Of a stretch of 64,000 bases of DNA, positions 52,755-61,318 are shown piece after piece. Each line of letters begins with the position of its first letter. Within the stretch, counting starts at the first letter, position 1. A program made the position numbers and the translations under genes. Source of the stretch: Bacillota bacterium (GTDB lineage Bacteria; Bacillota; Sulfobacillia; JAJZYS01; JAILZS01); NCBI GenBank assembly GCA_023512375.1, contig JAILZS010000005.1, forward strand, positions 1-64,000, written 5' to 3'. The notes beneath the pieces were generated by a model. The model was not told the origin of the DNA. It saw only the letters and a program-made list of their open reading frames with translations, and made no database searches.

Positions 52755-53654
52755 ACCGCGATGTCCATCGCCGTCGGGGACGAGATCGTGCCCGCGTCCG
52801 GGCTCACCGCCGTGATCTCGCCGTCGGAGACGACATGGAAGCTCTGGGCCGGCAAGGAGCCGAAGTACACGGCCGTCGCGCATCCTCGAGCGCATGATCC
52901 AGGAGACGCTCGTCGTCCAGGCCGCCGCCCGCGCCCACATCGCCGTCGACTCCGCCGCCTAACGCGCAGGCGGTGAAGAGCTACCAGAGCGTCCTCGGCA
53001 AGGACTCCGCGGACGCCGCGGCCATGGACCAGGCGCTTCGCCTCGACCACCTGACGCAAAGGCGAGGTGGTCCGCTACGTAGAACTCGAGCTGGCCCTCG
53101 ACGGCGTGCTGCGCAAGCTGGTGGGACAGGTGCCGGTCCCCGCCTCGGCGGTGCGGGCGTACTACCGGTCCCACCTGAGCGAGTTCTCGGCGCCGCGGGC
53201 GTACGAGTTGCGGGTCATCGTGGTCCCGACCCGCACCCAGGCGCAGGCCGTCCTGCATGAGCTCGAGACGGACGGCGGCTCGAACTTCGGCGCCCTGGCG
53301 GAGGCCGAGTCGATCGACACGGCGAGCGCGCCCGAACAGGGCGACCTCGGGTGGGTGACGCTGTCCGAGCTGAGCGGGGCCGTGGCCCGCGCCGTGCCGC
53401 GCATGAAGGTGGGAGAGTACGCGCTGGCCTCGACGCCGAACGGTTGGGACGTGCTGCAGCTCCTCGCCGTCCGCGCCCCCGGGCGCCAGAGCCTGAGCGC
53501 GGCGACCGATGCCATCACCAAGACCTTGGCCGCCCAGCGTTTCCAGAGCGGTGTGAAGGCGTGCCTGGCGAAGCTCGCCAAGCAGGCGAGGATCCGGGTG
53601 CTCTGGCACCCGGGCGGGGCGAGCGGCGCAGGCACGGGGGGAGGCGGCGGCTAG
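52755..53654 (+). pseudogene. PrsA/SurA-type parvulin peptidyl-prolyl isomerase, frameshifted
   Basis: The protein is recognisable only by switching frames: PSETTWKLWAGKEPKYTA, then RILERMIQETLVVQAAARAHIAVDSAA, then NAQAVKSYQSVLGKDSA, then KGEVVRYVELELALDGVLRKL. After that an intact part (53067-53654) carries the parvulin domain, with RAYELRVIVVPTRTQAQAVL, NFGALAEAES, GDLGWVTLSELSGAVARAV and GWDVLQLL. At least three frameshifts break the N-terminal half. PrsA-like foldases act outside the membrane. It is either a pseudogene or affected by sequencing errors. Confidence 0.75.
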
Positions 53655-53735
53655 GGCCGGGGGGAGGCGGGCTGAAGGGCGGGCGGGCGGCGCCGCGGGG
53701 GCGGCGCCGTCCCGCGTGGGAAGGGGGAGACGTGC

Positions 53736-54469
53736 GTGCGGCGATGGCGGCGGGCGATGGCGCTGCGTGTGGTGGTGGCCGTCGCGGTGCTGGTGCCGCT
53801 TGTGTGGTTCACGCTCGTGCCGGCGGTGGGGCTGTTCTCCCGTCCGGCGGGCGCCGGTCCGGGGGCCCTGCTGCCGACCGTACCGCACCTTGTGCCGGTG
53901 CAGGGACCGCTGACCACGCCCCGGGGCCTGCTCACCGTCTCGAGCGCAGGGGTGACGCGGACGCCGTTGGTCGTCGCCCTCGGGAAGGGCCGGGGGCGGA
54001 GCCCGCTTTGGCGTCTCTCCTCGGCGGTGCCGAAGGCGGTCACGGGCTGGCAGGCGGCGGGGCCATACCTCCTCGTCCAGGCGGCGTTGTCGCCGACGGG
54101 GGGCGACGCGCCGTAGCCGCCGCGCCACGGCGGGAGAGCGTCATCGACCTGCCGGAGCGGCGCATCCTCCTCGAGCTGCCGGCCAGCGCGGAATCGAGGG
54201 ATTACGTCATCGGCGACGACCTCGTGGTGCGCAACCGCCAGGATGTGGGCGGGCGGAACCTGTGGCGGGTGACGGTGGTGGATCTCGTGCGCGCACGCCG
54301 CCTCGACTTCGTGCTCCCTCCCGGGGCGGCCGGCGCGGCCGTACGGGCGGGACGCCTGTACTAGGTCGTGGCGGCACGGGGCGCGCCGGGCCGGCTCGAC
54401 CTTCCCCTCGCGCCCCAGGCCTGGCAGCCCTTGGGGCGGCTGGTCCCTCTCTACCTACCCGCCTCGTAA
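53736..54469 (+). pseudogene. exported protein of unknown function, frameshift and internal stop
   Basis: The first part (53736-54116) starts MRRWRRAMALRVVVAVAVLVPLVWF, a signal anchor, followed by a beta-rich region with PHLVPVQGPLTTPRGLLTVSS. The reading then continues in another frame from about 54110 (RESVIDLPERRILLELPA; GDDLVVRNRQDVGGRNLWRVTVVDL) to a stop at 54362. The same frame stays meaningful after that stop (DLPLAPQAWQPLGRLVPLYLP) up to 54469. The repeats resemble a beta-propeller-like extracytoplasmic protein. It is probably decaying together with the upstream gene. Confidence 0.55.
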
Positions 54470-54570
54470 AGGGGGGCGTCTGAAGGGACACGCCGCATCG
54501 TTGGTGGGTGCAATGCCCTCGGCGTTGCGGCGCGTAACCAGTGTGGACTCGGACGTGGCCGCCGGGGCGG

Positions 54571-54616
54571 CCGTCCCGTTGGGACGCGCGCCGGCCGGGC
54601 GCCGCGCCCGGCCGGC
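54571..54616. terminator. hairpins between convergent pseudogene and symporter gene
   Basis: A perfect 13-bp GC stem with a 3-base loop (54588-54616) is preceded by a small GTCCC/GGGAC hairpin (54571-54583). It lies 20 bp past the symporter stop on the minus strand. There is no T tract. Confidence 0.5.
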
Positions 54617-54635
54617 GGGAAGGCTGGCGGCGCCG

Positions 54636-56162
54636 TCAGGCGGTGACGCTGTCCGCCTCGTAGTCGGCGTCCGCCGTGGCGTCGACGCCGTTGTGCACGC
54701 GGGCGGCGTTGAGGGCCAGGGTGAGCACCACGACCACCGCCAGGTTGAGGATGAGGGCCCAGATGCCGGCGTAACCGAGGACGCCGAACACGGCCACGAG
54801 CGAGGACTTGAACTGGACGCTGGCGGCCATCGCCGTGCCCACCACCATGCCCACCAACCAGCCGAGCAGGAGCGCGCTGCGGTGGAACCAGCGTGTGTAG
54901 AGGCTACCGACGATCATGGGCACGGTCTGCAGGATCCAGATGCCGCCCAGGGTCTGGAGGTAGATGGAGAACTGCAGGGGGATGCCGAGCACGAAGACGA
55001 GCGCTCCCAGCTTCACCACGAGGGAGACGACCTTGGCCACGCCCGCCTCCTGCTGGGGCGTTGCGCCGGGGGCGAAGTACTCCTTGTAGATGTTGCGGGT
55101 GAAGAGGTTGGCGGCGGCGATCGACATGATGGCGGCCGGCACCAGCGCCCCGATGAGGATGGCGGCGGAGGCCAAGCCGAAGAACCACGGCGCGAACTCC
55201 TTCTGGAACAGGAGCGGCACCGCGAGGTTGGTGTCGGTCCCCGGCACGTGCACGCCCGCGGCGATGGCCATGTAGCCGAGGAGGGCGATGAAGCCGAGCA
55301 TGAGCGAGTACAGGGGCAGGAAGGCGGCGTTGCGCCGCACCACCTGGCGCGAGCTCGTGCTGAACACCGCCGTCAGGGCGTGGGGGTAGAAGAACAGGGC
55401 GACGGCGGAGCCGAGGGCCAGCGTGGCGTACGCGGCGTACGCCTTGGGGGCCAACAGGGTGCTTCCCGGCTTGGGCAGTGACTTCAGGTGCGCCTGAGAG
55501 AGGGCGAAGATGTGGCCGAAACCGCCCAGGTGCGCGGGGATGAGGATGACGGCGGCGATGATCGTGATGTAGATGAGGGTGTCCTTCACCACCGCCACGA
55601 GGGCGGGGGCGCGCAGGCCCGAGGTGTACGTGTAGACGGCCAGGATGGCGAAGGCGATGATGAGCGGCAGGTCGCGGCCGAGAAAGCCCGTGCCCGTGAT
55701 GCCCAAGACCTGCAGCACCGCCTGCATGCCGACCAGCTGCAAGGCGATGTACGGCATCGTGGCCAGGATGCCCGTCACCGCCACGGCCAGGGCGAGGCCG
55801 CGGCTCTCGAACCTCGCCTTCACGTAGTCGGCGGCGGTGATGTAGCCCTTGGCGTGCGCCACCGACCAGAGCCGGGGGAGGACGGCGAACACGAACGGGT
55901 AGACGATGATGGTGTACGGCACGGCGAAGAAGCCGAGCGCCCCCGCACCGAACACGAGGGCGGGGACGGCGACGAACGTGTAGGCTGTGTAGAGGTCACC
56001 GCCCAGGAGGAACCAGGTGATGAAGGTCCCGAGCTGACGGCCGGCGAGGCCCCACTCGTGCAGGACGGAGAGGTCGCCCCGGCGCCAGGAGCTGGCGTAG
56101 AACCCGAGCACCGTCACGAAGGCGAACAGGACGAGGAAGACGACGATGGCGGTGGTGTTCAT
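54636..56162 (-). CDS. sodium:solute symporter (MctP/YhjB-like)
   Basis: A 508-residue transporter of the sodium:solute symporter family with about 13 hydrophobic helices. Typical segments are WGLAGRQLGTFITWFLLGGDLYTAYTFVAVPALVFGAGALGFF, TAADYVKARFESRGLALAV, YTYTSGLRAPALVAVVKDTLIY and AAILIGALVPAAIMSIAAANLFTRNIY. The closest described relatives are monocarboxylate or solute carriers such as MctP and Bacillus YhjB; the substrate here is unknown. It follows a DUF3311 gene with a 4-bp overlap, a conserved pair for this subfamily. Confidence 0.9.
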   Translation of the reverse strand: MNTTAIVVFLVLFAFVTVLGFYASSWRRGDLSVLHEWGLAGRQLGTFITWFLLGGDLYTAYTFVAVPALVFGAGALGFFAVPYTIIVYPFVFAVLPRLWSVAHAKGYITAADYVKARFESRGLALAVAVTGILATMPYIALQLVGMQAVLQVLGITGTGFLGRDLPLIIAFAILAVYTYTSGLRAPALVAVVKDTLIYITIIAAVILIPAHLGGFGHIFALSQAHLKSLPKPGSTLLAPKAYAAYATLALGSAVALFFYPHALTAVFSTSSRQVVRRNAAFLPLYSLMLGFIALLGYMAIAAGVHVPGTDTNLAVPLLFQKEFAPWFFGLASAAILIGALVPAAIMSIAAANLFTRNIYKEYFAPGATPQQEAGVAKVVSLVVKLGALVFVLGIPLQFSIYLQTLGGIWILQTVPMIVGSLYTRWFHRSALLLGWLVGMVVGTAMAASVQFKSSLVAVFGVLGYAGIWALILNLAVVVVLTLALNAARVHNGVDATADADYEADSVTA

Positions 56163-56404
56163 CGCCCCTTCCCCCGTTCCGTCCCGCGCGCCTCGGGGCG
56201 CTCCGGCGTGAGGGCGTAGACGAGCAGGGTGATGAGCGCGCTCACCACCACCCAGGCGAGTTGGTACCAGTAGAAAAACGGCAGGCCGGCGAGCGCGGGC
56301 GTCGCCCGGTTGTAGATGGGTGGCAGCAGGGTGGCGACGAAGGGTAGGAGCAGGAGCAGGTACCACCAGCGGCTACCGCCCGCGGACGCACTGCGGCGGA
56401 CCAT
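56159..56404 (-). CDS. DUF3311 small membrane protein, symporter partner
   Basis: An 81-residue protein with two hydrophobic helices: SRWWYLLLLLPFVATLLPPIYNRATP and LPFFYWYQLAWVVVSALITLLVYAL. The PxxYNRxxP and FxYWYQLxWV pattern is that of DUF3311 (YhjC), always found beside symporters of this type and probably a small subunit. The ATG follows GGGGGGAGGGCATCG. Confidence 0.88.
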   Translation of the reverse strand: MVRRSASAGGSRWWYLLLLLPFVATLLPPIYNRATPALAGLPFFYWYQLAWVVVSALITLLVYALTPERPEARGTERGKGR

Positions 56405-56769
56405 CGATGCCCTCCCCCCGATCGGATGAAGTGAGAGAAGATTCCGAACCTCAATTGGATGGTCGGGGGATGTCCTCCTGCCGGAGCGGGTGGGGGCGGC
56501 AGATCGAGGCCGGCCGGCTGCGCTCGGTCCTGCGGCAGGGCGCGGCGGACCCGGGCACGCCCTCCGCCGACCTTCCAGCGGCCGACGCGCACCCCCGGGA
56601 AGGCCGCCGCTGCGCGATGGGGTGGGCGTCGCCCGCGTCCACGTCCACAGCTCGGGCCTGTCCGCTCTAGCGCCGGGATGCGCAGCGATGGGGATGTGCG
56701 GGGCCTGGGGCTCTGCGCCGACGTGCGCCGACATGGCGCACCGGGGCGACCGGCGGGCGAGAAGCAGGC
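56405..56769. other. 365-bp intergenic region, nothing recognised
   Basis: It lies between the DUF3311 gene and the terminator of tRNA-Gly. The minus-strand promoter of the symporter operon must be in the AT-richer part around 56410-56460, where TTGAGG on the minus strand is a weak -35 candidate. No gene is evident. Confidence 0.4.
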
Positions 56770-56814
56770 AAGCAAACGGGGACCCGGCAGCTCCCGCCGG
56801 GAGGTGCCGGGCCC
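56770..56814 (-). terminator. terminator of tRNA-Gly
   Basis: A 10-bp stem with one bulged base and an inner CTCCC/GGGAG stem lies on the minus strand 29 bases after the tRNA, followed by CGTTTGCTT. Confidence 0.6.
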
Positions 56815-56843
56815 TGAAGGTCTTGGGCTCCAAGGCTTCAAGG

Positions 56844-56917
56844 TGGAGCGGGTGACGGGAATCGAACCCGCGTCACCAGCTTGGAAGGCTGGCGCTCTAC
56901 CATTGAGCTACACCCGC
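56844..56917 (-). tRNA. tRNA-Gly(TCC)
   Basis: A 74-nt cloverleaf with encoded CCA. The acceptor stem GCGGGTG pairs with CACCCGC, the anticodon stem is CCAGC/GCTGG with loop CTTCCAA (anticodon TCC), and the T loop is TTCGATT. Confidence 0.97.
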
Positions 56918-57274
56918 CGAACTCCGTCGCAGGCATTGAACCACGACCGACCGGGAACCGCAAGATGATCCCGGCGGCGGGGCGGCCTCGCCGCACCGAC
57001 GGGGCGGGCCATGGCGCCACCGGGAGGACGCGGGGCGGGCCGAGACGCTTTCGGGTCTTTGCCCTGCCGCCGGTGCCGCCGGTCACGGAGGGGGGGCCAC
57101 CGCCGCCTCACCCTGCGGTGGCCCCGCATGCGGCCGGTTTCGCGCTCGTCGGATCCACGACCCCACCGTACGACGTACCGGATCCTGGCGGCCCGGCGGT
57201 GCCGGCGCAAGCGGCCCCGCCACGCGGCAGGCGTGTCGTCGGGCGCCTCGGCCGGCGCAGGGGAGGGCGATGGC
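56918..57274. other. 357-bp intergenic region, nothing recognised
   Basis: It lies between tRNA-Gly and the end of the NlpC/P60-like gene, both on the minus strand. It should hold the tRNA promoter, but no box pair is convincing. Open frames on both strands look like GC-rich shadows. Confidence 0.4.
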
Positions 57275-57964
57275 CTACGGCGTCCGGCCCCCGGCGGGCG
57301 GCGTGCGCCTGAGCTGCTCCCAGGCCATGCGCTCGACCCGGCCCGCGCTGGCGCCGTGGGCACGGCGCCTGGGCGCGGTAGCCTGCGGCCTCGGCCGCAC
57401 CGCGGTCTGCCAGGGGCGAGGCCCCTCCAGGAGAGGCGAATAGCTCAGGTCCGCCGGCGCAGGCCAGGGGGCGTGGGTGAGGATGACGCCCGCCTCGGCG
57501 TAGCAGGCCGCCACCAAGCCCGAGCAGGTCAAATGGTGGAGCGGTCGCGGTTTCGGCACGAGGTGGAGGTCGAAGCGCGCGGCGTCGAAGAGGAGCTCGC
57601 GCACGCCGTAAGGCTCTCCCAGGCGACGGCGGGCGGCGGCCACCGCCCGGACGCGCTCGGCTTCGGACGCCCGCACCCGGTACGCCCACCCTTCTCGCGC
57701 GTACAGCGGCGCGGGCCGCTCGACGACCACGATCCCGGCTTCGACCAGCGTCCCGGCGCCGGTGGCCACGGCGGCGTGGCTGAAGGGATTGGCGGTGCTG
57801 AACTCGATCATCCAGGCCAGAACCCCCCGGCCCGGCACGAGGACGACGTCGCCGGGCGCAAGGCGGCGGGGGTCGTACGGCACGATACCCACCTCCCGCC
57901 CCAGTCTGTGCGGGGGGGAGAAGAGGTGTCCCAGGCCCCGCGGGACGGCGGCTTGTCCGGGCAT
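57275..57964 (-). CDS. YiiX/NlpC-P60-like cysteine hydrolase
   Basis: A 229-residue protein with the permuted papain-like fold of YiiX/YebB proteins. The order is RLAPGDVVLVPGRGVLAWMIEFSTANPFSHAAVATG (catalytic histidine), the strand region VVVERPAPLYAREGWAYRVR, and LTCSGLVAACYAEAG (catalytic cysteine). Such enzymes cleave amide or thioester bonds, often in the cell wall or lipids; the substrate is unknown. The start at 57964 has GAGGGT upstream; 57979 is the alternative. It is divergent from the GGDEF gene. Confidence 0.8.
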   Translation of the reverse strand: MPGQAAVPRGLGHLFSPPHRLGREVGIVPYDPRRLAPGDVVLVPGRGVLAWMIEFSTANPFSHAAVATGAGTLVEAGIVVVERPAPLYAREGWAYRVRASEAERVRAVAAARRRLGEPYGVRELLFDAARFDLHLVPKPRPLHHLTCSGLVAACYAEAGVILTHAPWPAPADLSYSPLLEGPRPWQTAVRPRPQATAPRRRAHGASAGRVERMAWEQLRRTPPAGGRTP

Positions 57965-58038
57965 GGTGGCTACCCTCATGATAGGCGTAGCACCGGCGTG
58001 CACCGGGACCGGCACCGGGCGGCGCAGGGAACGGAGGG

Positions 58039-59556
58039 ATGGCGGTGAGCGCTGCACGGCGGGCATCGGTGTCCGACCACCGGTCCAGGCTGGGGGAGCT
58101 CAGGTTCGACACCTGGTGGCGGGCGTTCGGGCGCGACGACACCTGGCTGAGCGTGATGGCCGACATCCAGCGCCACCTGCGGGCGGACACGGGGGCCGAC
58201 GTCGTGGTCATGTGGGCGCAGCTGCCGCCGAACGGCGATTGGGTGCGGCTGGCCACCGAGCTTCCCGACGTGGTCGTGCTGCCGAGGCGTTCGCGCCCCC
58301 ACGCCGATCTGGAGCGGGAGCGCGCCCCGCAGCGCGTGCTCACGGCCACGGTGCGCGGGCCGTACCGGCGCGCCCTCGCCCAGGCGGGGGTGGCGGGGGG
58401 ATGGCTCCTCCCCCTGGTCGCGCCGGAGGACGCGGTCGGGCGGGAGACGTGGGTGGGCGCCTTGGGGCTGGGGTGGCGGCAGGAGCCGCCGCTTGCGCCG
58501 CCCCCGCTGCACGTGGTCGTCTCCGGCCTGTGGTACCTTCTGCGCCAGCGGGTGGAGAGCACCTACACGGAGGCCGTGCTGGAGGAGGCGGTCTCGCTCG
58601 GCGTGCCCACCGCCCCGTCGGAGTGGGACGAACGCCTTACCGTCATGGTGGAGCGGCTGGGCGGCGACCACTGGTCGCTCTACCGGGTGACGCGCGACGG
58701 GGCCGGGGAGCCCCACCTCTCCCTGGTGGCGGAGCGCGGCGCCATGGGCGACCGCGGGCGGCGGCTCGTGGCCTTCATGCGCGAGGACCCCGACCACTTC
58801 CGCCAGAGCGCCCTTCTGCGGGCGGCCGAGCAGGGATATAACATGTTCATCGCCGACACGAAGACCACCATCTACCAGATCCCCGAGGCGTTCGGCGGCG
58901 ACCCCGTGCGCTCCGGCCTGGTCATGCCCCTGGGGGAGCGGGGCGAGAGCGGCGTCGGCCTTCTCGGGGTGTACTGGCGGGAGCCCGAGGGGTGGCGCCG
59001 CTTCGGCCTGTCCATGCAGCCGTGGGACGCCTTCCGGCGCGTGGCCGCCGACTGGTGGCAGGGGATGCACTCGGCCCAGGACGCCCTGCGCGACGCCCTC
59101 ACGGGCCTGTACAACCGGCGCGGCATGGCGCGCGCCTGGGAGGAGACGCTGGCCGCGCAGGCGAGCGGTCTGCTCGGGGTGATCGACCTGGACGCCTTCA
59201 GCGCCGTGAACAACCGCTGGGGCCATCTCATGGGGGACGAGGTGCTGCGCGTCGTCGCCCACACCCTGGGGTCGCTGGCCGAGGCGGAGGGCGGCTGGTG
59301 CGGGCGGTGGGGCGGGGACGAGTTCGTCCTCTGCCTGCCGCCGGGGCGGGACTGGGCGGGCGTGGGGCGGGCGCTCGAGGGCGCCCTCGACCGGGCGGCG
59401 GAGGCGAGCCGTTGGCCGCAGCGCGTTCGGGCGAGCGGCGGCGCCGCGCGCTGGAGCCGTGCCCGTTGCGACTTCGGCCAGACGTTCGCGCGCGCCGACC
59501 GCGCCCTGTACCGCGCCAAGCGGCTGGGTGGGGGGCGGTTTCTCGTCGCGCGCTGA
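58039..59556 (+). CDS. GAF-GGDEF diguanylate cyclase
   Basis: A 505-residue cytosolic signalling protein. Two regions resembling GAF sensor domains (about residues 25-170 and 190-330) precede a GGDEF domain that starts at [12 protein letters not shown] and has the catalytic signature WGGDEFV near residue 432. It should make cyclic di-GMP from GTP in response to an unknown ligand. No inhibitory RxxD site is obvious upstream of the motif (the segment reads [15 protein letters not shown]). The ATG lies shortly after a purine-rich stretch. Confidence 0.88.
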   Translation: MAVSAARRASVSDHRSRLGELRFDTWWRAFGRDDTWLSVMADIQRHLRADTGADVVVMWAQLPPNGDWVRLATELPDVVVLPRRSRPHADLERERAPQRVLTATVRGPYRRALAQAGVAGGWLLPLVAPEDAVGRETWVGALGLGWRQEPPLAPPPLHVVVSGLWYLLRQRVESTYTEAVLEEAVSLGVPTAPSEWDERLTVMVERLGGDHWSLYRVTRDGAGEPHLSLVAERGAMGDRGRRLVAFMREDPDHFRQSALLRAAEQGYNMFIADTKTTIYQIPEAFGGDPVRSGLVMPLGERGESGVGLLGVYWREPEGWRRFGLSMQPWDAFRRVAADWWQGMHSAQDALRDALTGLYNRRGMARAWEETLAAQASGLLGVIDLDAFSAVNNRWGHLMGDEVLRVVAHTLGSLAEAEGGWCGRWGGDEFVLCLPPGRDWAGVGRALEGALDRAAEASRWPQRVRASGGAARWSRARCDFGQTFARADRALYRAKRLGGGRFLVAR

Positions 59557-59565
59557 GCACGGAGA

Positions 59566-59598
59566 CGACACCGCCGCCCCGCAGGGGCGGCGGCGTCG
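59566..59598 (+). terminator. hairpin after the GGDEF gene
   Basis: 15-base arms with one mismatch and a GCA loop start 10 bases after the stop codon. There is no T tract, like other hairpins in this window. Confidence 0.55.
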
Positions 59599-59733
59599 CT
59601 GGTTCCCCCTGCGCCGGCGTCGGCGTCCGACCGGCCGCGGCCCTTCGACCCCGCGGACGGGGCCCGAGGTCCCTGGCAGGAGGGGGGAGAGGACGGGTAC
59701 CGTGCCCATGGGTGCGCCATGGGGGGGCTTCGC

Positions 59734-60858
59734 ATGCCGACGGGTCGGGCGGCCGTTCTGGAGGACTACGGGGAGGACCTGAAGCTGTGGGAGGTGCAGG
59801 TGGACGACCCGGGACCGGGCGAGGTGCTCGTGCGCATGGCCTACTCTGGCGTCTGCCACACCGACGAGCACGTCGTCACAGGCGACCTCCCTCTGCCCGT
59901 GCCCATGGTGTTGGGGCACGAGGGGGCGGGCGTGGTGGAGGCGATCGGGCCGGGCGTGACGCGCCTTCGCCCGGGCGACCGCGTCGTCCTCTCCTGGCTC
60001 CCGGCCTGCGGCCGCTGCCAGGCCTGCCGGTCCGGCTGGACCGGCATGTGCCGCACCACCAGCCGGGCGGCGGAGAAGGGCACGCTGTGGGACGGCGCCG
60101 TGCGGGTGCATGCGCACGGCCGGCCGCTCTCGGTCATGAGCCTCACGGGCACGTTGGCCACGTACGCGGTCGTGCCGGAGCAGGGGGCGGTCGCCGTGGA
60201 CGCCGACGTCCCCCTGGCGCAGGCCGCCCTCCTGGGATGCAGCGCCACCACGGGGTACGGCGCCGTCGCCCACGCCGCCCGCCTGCGCCCCGGCGCCTCC
60301 GTCACGGTGATCGGCGTGGGGGGCGTGGGCCTGCACGTGGTGCAGGCGAGCCGCCTCATGGGGGCGGAGCGCATCTTCGCCGTCGACCGCTTCCCCGCCC
60401 GGCTGGAGGCGGCGCGGCGCCTGGGCGCCACCGACCTGGTGCGGGTGGGCGAGGGGGAGGGCGACGCGCTCGTGCGCATTCTCGACGCCACCGGCGGCAT
60501 GGGCACCGACTACGCCTTCGAGGTGGTGGGCACCCCCGCCACCATCGCCCAGGCGTTCAACGCCGTGCGGCCCGGCGGTACGGCGGTCGTGGTGGGGGTG
60601 GCGCCGCCGCACGAGGAGGTGTCGCTCAACGCCTTCGCCTTCCCCTCCCAAGGGAAGACCCTCACCGGCACCTGGTACGGCGGCGGCGACCTGGCCGAGG
60701 ATGTGGCCGCGCTCCTGGGCGCGCAACGCGCCGGGCGCATCCACCTCGAGGCCTTTCTGGGCGAACCCTTTCCCCTGGAGCGCGTGAACGACGCCTTCGC
60801 GGCCCTGCGTGCCGGCTCGGCCACCCGGCCCATGGTGGCGCTCGGGGGCGAGCCCTAG
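59734..60858 (+). CDS. zinc-dependent alcohol dehydrogenase (class III-like MDR family)
   Basis: A 374-residue NAD-dependent medium-chain dehydrogenase. The catalytic zinc ligands are in YSGVCHTDEHVVTGD and LGHEGAGVVEAIG, the structural zinc cysteines in CGRCQACRSGWTGMC, and the cofactor-binding motif is VIGVGGVGLHVVQ. The sequence pattern (TSRAAEKGTLWDG; SVMSLTGTLATYAVVPE) is that of class III/formaldehyde-type dehydrogenases and their aryl-alcohol relatives. It starts a cluster with an SCP2 protein and an aldehyde dehydrogenase, so it probably oxidises an alcohol to the aldehyde. The ATG has GGGGGGGCTTCGC upstream. Confidence 0.92.
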   Translation: MPTGRAAVLEDYGEDLKLWEVQVDDPGPGEVLVRMAYSGVCHTDEHVVTGDLPLPVPMVLGHEGAGVVEAIGPGVTRLRPGDRVVLSWLPACGRCQACRSGWTGMCRTTSRAAEKGTLWDGAVRVHAHGRPLSVMSLTGTLATYAVVPEQGAVAVDADVPLAQAALLGCSATTGYGAVAHAARLRPGASVTVIGVGGVGLHVVQASRLMGAERIFAVDRFPARLEAARRLGATDLVRVGEGEGDALVRILDATGGMGTDYAFEVVGTPATIAQAFNAVRPGGTAVVVGVAPPHEEVSLNAFAFPSQGKTLTGTWYGGGDLAEDVAALLGAQRAGRIHLEAFLGEPFPLERVNDAFAALRAGSATRPMVALGGEP

Positions 60859-60892
60859 GCCGGCGACGGCGGCGAAGGGAGGACGGCGGCGG

Positions 60893-61318
60893 ATGTACTT
60901 CTCCGACACCGAGGACGTGTACCGCGTCCTGGGAAGCTTCTTCGAGTCCCTCATCCCTCTGCCTCAGGCGGCCCTCATCCACAAGGTGGGGGGCGTGGTG
61001 GCCTTCCGTTTTCACCACCCGGAGGCGCGCATCGCCTGGGTGCCCGAAGATCCCGCCCAGACCGGGCGCGACTTTCGCGTCGTCCTGGGCGAGCCGCAAC
61101 CCGAGCCCCTCCTCGCCTTCGACCAGGACGCCGACCTCGCCAACCGGTTCTGGCAGGGGAAGCTCGACCTCGCCCAGGCCCTGTCGCGCCAGCAGATCCG
61201 CGCCAGCGGCCCCTTATCGCGGGCCATGAAGCTCCTCCCCAGCCTGGACGACATCTACCCCCTCTACCCCGAGCATGTGCGTCGCCTGGGGCGGCCGGAG
61301 CTGGTGGTGGAGCTGTGA
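60893..61318 (+). CDS. SCP2 sterol-binding domain protein
   Basis: A 141-residue single-domain protein of the SCP2 (sterol carrier protein 2) fold. FHHPEARIAWVPEDP and NRFWQGKLDLAQALSRQQIRASGPLSRAMKLLPSLDDIYPLYPEHVRR are typical. SCP2 domains hold hydrophobic ligands such as fatty acyl chains. Its position between alcohol and aldehyde dehydrogenase genes, with a 4-bp overlap to the latter, suggests that it carries a hydrophobic substrate of the pathway. This role is inferred. Confidence 0.85.
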   Translation: MYFSDTEDVYRVLGSFFESLIPLPQAALIHKVGGVVAFRFHHPEARIAWVPEDPAQTGRDFRVVLGEPQPEPLLAFDQDADLANRFWQGKLDLAQALSRQQIRASGPLSRAMKLLPSLDDIYPLYPEHVRRLGRPELVVEL

